From CAZMXI01 sp964570205 (GTDB taxonomy: Bacteria; Planctomycetota; Phycisphaerae; Tepidisphaerales; Tepidisphaeraceae), in the NCBI GenBank assembly GCA_964570205.1, contig CAZMXI010000219.1:1-7002 (forward strand): a stretch of 7,002 bases of DNA, written 5' to 3'. This document shows, piece after piece, positions 5,466 to 7,002 of the stretch; position 1 is the stretch's first letter, and each line of letters starts with the position of its first letter. The notes below the pieces were generated by a model, which was not told the origin of the DNA, did not search any database, and saw nothing but the letters and a program-made list of their open reading frames with translations. Both the position numbers and the translations under genes were made by a program.

Positions 5466-6176
5466 CTACTTCAGCTCCACCGTCCAGTACGCGTTGTCCA
5501 GGAACTGCTTCCAGCTCCAGTAACGCTCGTCCGCCAGCCGAATGCTGATCACCGGGCTTCGCCGCGGCTTAATCGGCTTGGCGATCAGGTGCATCGTCGC
5601 CTGCTCCGGCGTCCGCCCGCCCTTCTTCACGTTGCACTTCACGCAGCAACAGACGATGTTCTCCCAGCTCGTCCGCCCGCCCTGGCTTCGCGGCACCACA
5701 TGGTCCAGCGATAACTCGTTGGTCGGAAACCGCTTCCCGCAATACTGGCACCGGTTCGAGTCCCGCGCGTAGATGTTCCGCCGGTTGAACTTCACATCCT
5801 GCCGCGGCAGCTTGTCGTACGCCAGCAGCCGGATGATCCGCGGCACCGCGATCTGAAACCGCACCGTATGAATCCACTCGTACTCGTCCGGCTCGAACTC
5901 CGCCTTGAGCTGCGACAGTTCCTGCCAGCTCTCGAAATCCAGGTTCAACCAGCGGCTATGACCGGCCGAATCCGACTCAATGTGCACCACCTCCGCCAGC
6001 TCCCGACAGAGCAGCGAAAACGCCCGCTTCACATTGATGACCCGGATCGCCTGATAGAACTTGTTGAGCACCAGCACGTTGGCGTTCAGGGCTGCACTGC
6101 CCCCTCCAGCTCCGCCCAGACCCGGAGCCGGCGGCGATGCGTCGAGATTCTGACCGAACACAGGCATCTTCGGCAT
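5466..6176 (-). CDS. HNH endonuclease (McrA-like, stand-alone)
   Basis: The 236-residue protein carries a zinc-bound HNH nuclease domain near residues 140-190: CQYC (Cys143, Cys146), LSLDHVVPRSQGG (Asp158, His159), WENIV (Asn173) and CVKCNVKKGGRTP (Cys178, Cys181, Asn182). Upstream is the conserved region LNANVLVLNKFYQAIRVINV, then KRAFSLL and FESW, found in stand-alone HNH proteins of many free-living bacteria. Residues 11-29 are a Gly/Pro/Ala-rich linker. The frame is open back to a TTG at 6320, but that codon overlaps a TATAAT element, so a start there is unlikely. ATG 6176 is used and ATG 6167 is equally possible; neither has a good Shine-Dalgarno. No methylase or restriction partner is adjacent, so a restriction role is not supported; DNA repair or housekeeping is as likely. 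It is transcribed convergently with the sugar operon. Confidence 0.85.
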   Translation of the reverse strand: MPKMPVFGQNLDASPPAPGLGGAGGGSAALNANVLVLNKFYQAIRVINVKRAFSLLCRELAEVVHIESDSAGHSRWLNLDFESWQELSQLKAEFEPDEYEWIHTVRFQIAVPRIIRLLAYDKLPRQDVKFNRRNIYARDSNRCQYCGKRFPTNELSLDHVVPRSQGGRTSWENIVCCCVKCNVKKGGRTPEQATMHLIAKPIKPRRSPVISIRLADERYWSWKQFLDNAYWTVELK

Positions 6177-6319
6177 CCCGAGACAATGTGGGCTTGGCTT
6201 CAGGCAGTAACTGCTGATGACGCCGAGCCCTCCGACCGCCAGTGCGACGGCACAGTCTCGGCCGAGCCCCCGCAAACCATGCACCGGCCGCGACCGCCCC
6301 GCACTCTTCTCGCTTTGCA

Positions 6320-6349
6320 ATTATAAGACGTGCCACCCCCCAATGCCAG
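6320..6349 (-). promoter_or_regulatory. Sigma70-like promoter for the HNH endonuclease gene
   Basis: Read leftward, CTGGCA (6349-6344, four of six matches) is followed after 18 bases by a perfect TATAAT (6325-6320). Transcription would start near 6313, giving a leader of about 137 bases before ATG 6176. The leader stays open in the HNH frame, but no ATG lies in it before 6176. Confidence 0.5.
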
Positions 6350-6405
6350 TGCCCCCGCGCCCGCCCCAAGCCCCGTTCGCAGTCCCCGTTCCCCCGTTCG
6401 TACTG

Positions 6406-6459
6406 CGGCCTTTCAGGCCGTCTCCCCACCCCCGCCGCGTAGGGGCGGGGTCTCCCCGC
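6406..6459. repeat. Cluster of small perfect hairpins (candidate interspersed palindromic element)
   Basis: Three stems are seen: CGGCCT-TTC-AGGCCG (6406-6420); CCCCGCC (6430-6436) pairing with GGCGGGG (6444-6450) across a 7-base loop; and GCGGGG-TCT-CCCCGC (6445-6459). The last two share the GCGGGG arm and are mutually exclusive. GTCTCCCC also occurs twice as a direct repeat (6420-6427 and 6450-6457). There is no T-tract, so an intrinsic terminator is not well supported. Short GGGGCGGGG-type palindromes of this kind are often dispersed in environmental bacterial genomes; whether this one recurs cannot be seen here. Confidence 0.45.
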
Positions 6460-6482
6460 TCTGTTGCCGTTGTCGTATACCC

Positions 6483-6839
6483 TCACCAGCCGTCATAGCC
6501 AAAGTGCAGCCGCGTGGATTCCTCTCCCCTGACGCTCTTGGGCCCGCTGATCATGTTCCCGGCCGTGTCATAGCTCGGATCGGCCCAGGTGCCGCTGATG
6601 CCGGTGATCTCGTTGGCCTCGTTGAAGGTCCGCGTCTGCTCCGGGTCGCTGCCGACCGTCGTGCCTTCCCAATCGCCCAGCAGGTCCAGATCCCAGCTCT
6701 GCAGATTGGCGGCCGAGGCGATGTTGTCGATTCGGCTGAGCACCAGGCCCAGTCCCGATGAGGTGTACTTGTGGTATGCCGTGTCCCGGTCCTGACGAGC
6801 GACAGAGGCCAGGACTGAAAGAACCATGCTTGGATACAT
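6483..6839 (-). pseudogene. RHS/YD-repeat protein fragment, 3' frame broken
   Basis: The 118-residue frame contains typical RHS core text: LQSWDLDLLGDWEGTT, then QTRTFNEANEITGISGTW, ADPSYDTAGNMISGPK and finally HFGYDGW before a TGA. In intact proteins the last motif usually continues as YDxWNRLVxVYD. Here the bases right after TGG, read one frame over, give VRVYDNGN (6486-6463). This suggests a small deletion of the NRL segment with a shift of frame. Intact RHS proteins exceed a thousand residues, so both ends are missing. The start at 6839 is fixed by AAGGAGG six bases upstream, which is strong for a remnant; residues 1-20 (MYPSMVLSVLASVARQDRDT) do not look like RHS and may come from a different gene start joined to this tail. 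No C-terminal toxin or immunity gene is seen. An expressed short protein cannot be excluded. Confidence 0.65.
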
Positions 6840-7002
6840 GCCTTTCCTCCTTGGTGTTGCGCTCCGGAAGCAGGATTCAGCGCCGCCCGCCGAGCCGTGG
6901 ACGGCTCTGAGAAATGGCAGGAAGGGCTCCCGTCCCTGTTCCATCGTCTCTCGTGCGCAAAGTATATGTGGTTCGCCTGACAGACCAGGAACGCCAACAG
7001 CT
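6840..7002. other. Upstream region of the RHS fragment: ribosome binding site and a small hairpin
   Basis: Read leftward this contains the AAGGAGG site (6852-6846), a perfect 7-bp hairpin GAGCCGT-GG-ACGGCTC (6892-6907) and a TATACT hexamer near 6961-6966 that could serve as a -10 element, though no convincing -35 was found. Open frames continue across the region in two minus-strand frames but have no recognisable content. Confidence 0.35.

Larger units (their letters stand above)
6177..6482. other. Gene-free region: HNH leader, promoter and GC-rich hairpin cluster
   Basis: This stretch of 306 bp holds the HNH leader (6177-6313), its promoter (6320-6349), and a C-rich segment with three copies of CCCCGTT (starting at 6371, 6384 and 6392). 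A cluster of hairpins follows at 6406-6459, and the last part (6463-6482) appears to be decayed RHS coding sequence read leftward. No intact gene is supported; overlapping open frames are Arg/Pro-rich shadows. Confidence 0.5.

Noticed and set aside
5466..6176. HNH protein as part of a restriction or phage-defence system
   Set aside because: There is no methylase, helicase or other defence gene adjacent; the protein matches the widespread stand-alone HNH type.
6371..6400. Repeated CCCCGTT units as a possible CRISPR or tandem repeat array
   Set aside because: There are only three very short, unevenly spaced copies in a C-rich stretch; no repeat-spacer structure is present.

Overview
The window is GC-rich bacterial DNA, most likely from a Planctomycetota genome (Phycisphaerae-like) recovered from a metagenome. 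This is inference. It rests on heavy C-ending codon use, an NAD oxidoreductase / sugar-isomerase-like TIM-barrel pair of the kind common in that phylum, a planctomycete-style RHS-repeat fragment, a stand-alone HNH endonuclease, and a run of exactly ten Ns that looks like a scaffold placeholder. No taxonomic marker gene is present, so the phylum call is moderate.

Layout. Positions 1-646 (minus) hold the start of a tight-adherence (Tad/Flp) pilus locus: a Flp-type pilin gene followed by an A24 prepilin peptidase gene that runs off the left edge. A long, nearly perfect stem-loop lies between the two cistrons. Positions 647-872 contain no gene. Positions 873-1445 (minus) encode NuoI, the two-[4Fe-4S] subunit of respiratory complex I, with no other nuo gene in view. 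A 112-bp AT-rich divergent intergenic region separates it from an unusual gene (1558-2205, plus) that joins an excisionase-type helix-turn-helix domain to a complete two-repeat ClpC-type N-domain without any ATPase. An acyl carrier protein gene interrupted by the N gap follows 47 bp later.

Positions 2553-5407 (plus) look like one transcription unit. A sigma70-like promoter is followed by a Gfo/Idh/MocA oxidoreductase, a sugar-isomerase-like TIM-barrel protein and a DeoC-family aldolase, with gaps of 18 and 22 bp and a Shine-Dalgarno before each gene. Together they could oxidise, rearrange and cleave a sugar or polyol. The substrate cannot be read from the sequence, and the aldolase has a non-standard phosphate-loop region. 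Convergent to this unit is an HNH endonuclease (5466-6176, minus) with its own likely promoter and a leader of about 140 nt.

The right end (6330-7002) holds a GC-rich intergenic stretch with several small perfect hairpins. Beyond it is a short RHS/YD-repeat fragment (6483-6839, minus) with a strong ribosome binding site but a frame break at its 3' end, so it is probably a decayed remnant.

The most unusual items are the HTH-ClpN fusion with a palindrome inside its own promoter, the flp/prepilin-peptidase intercistronic stem-loop, and the variant DeoC in a three-gene sugar operon. I found no CRISPR array, tRNA, rRNA, insertion sequence or clear defence system.
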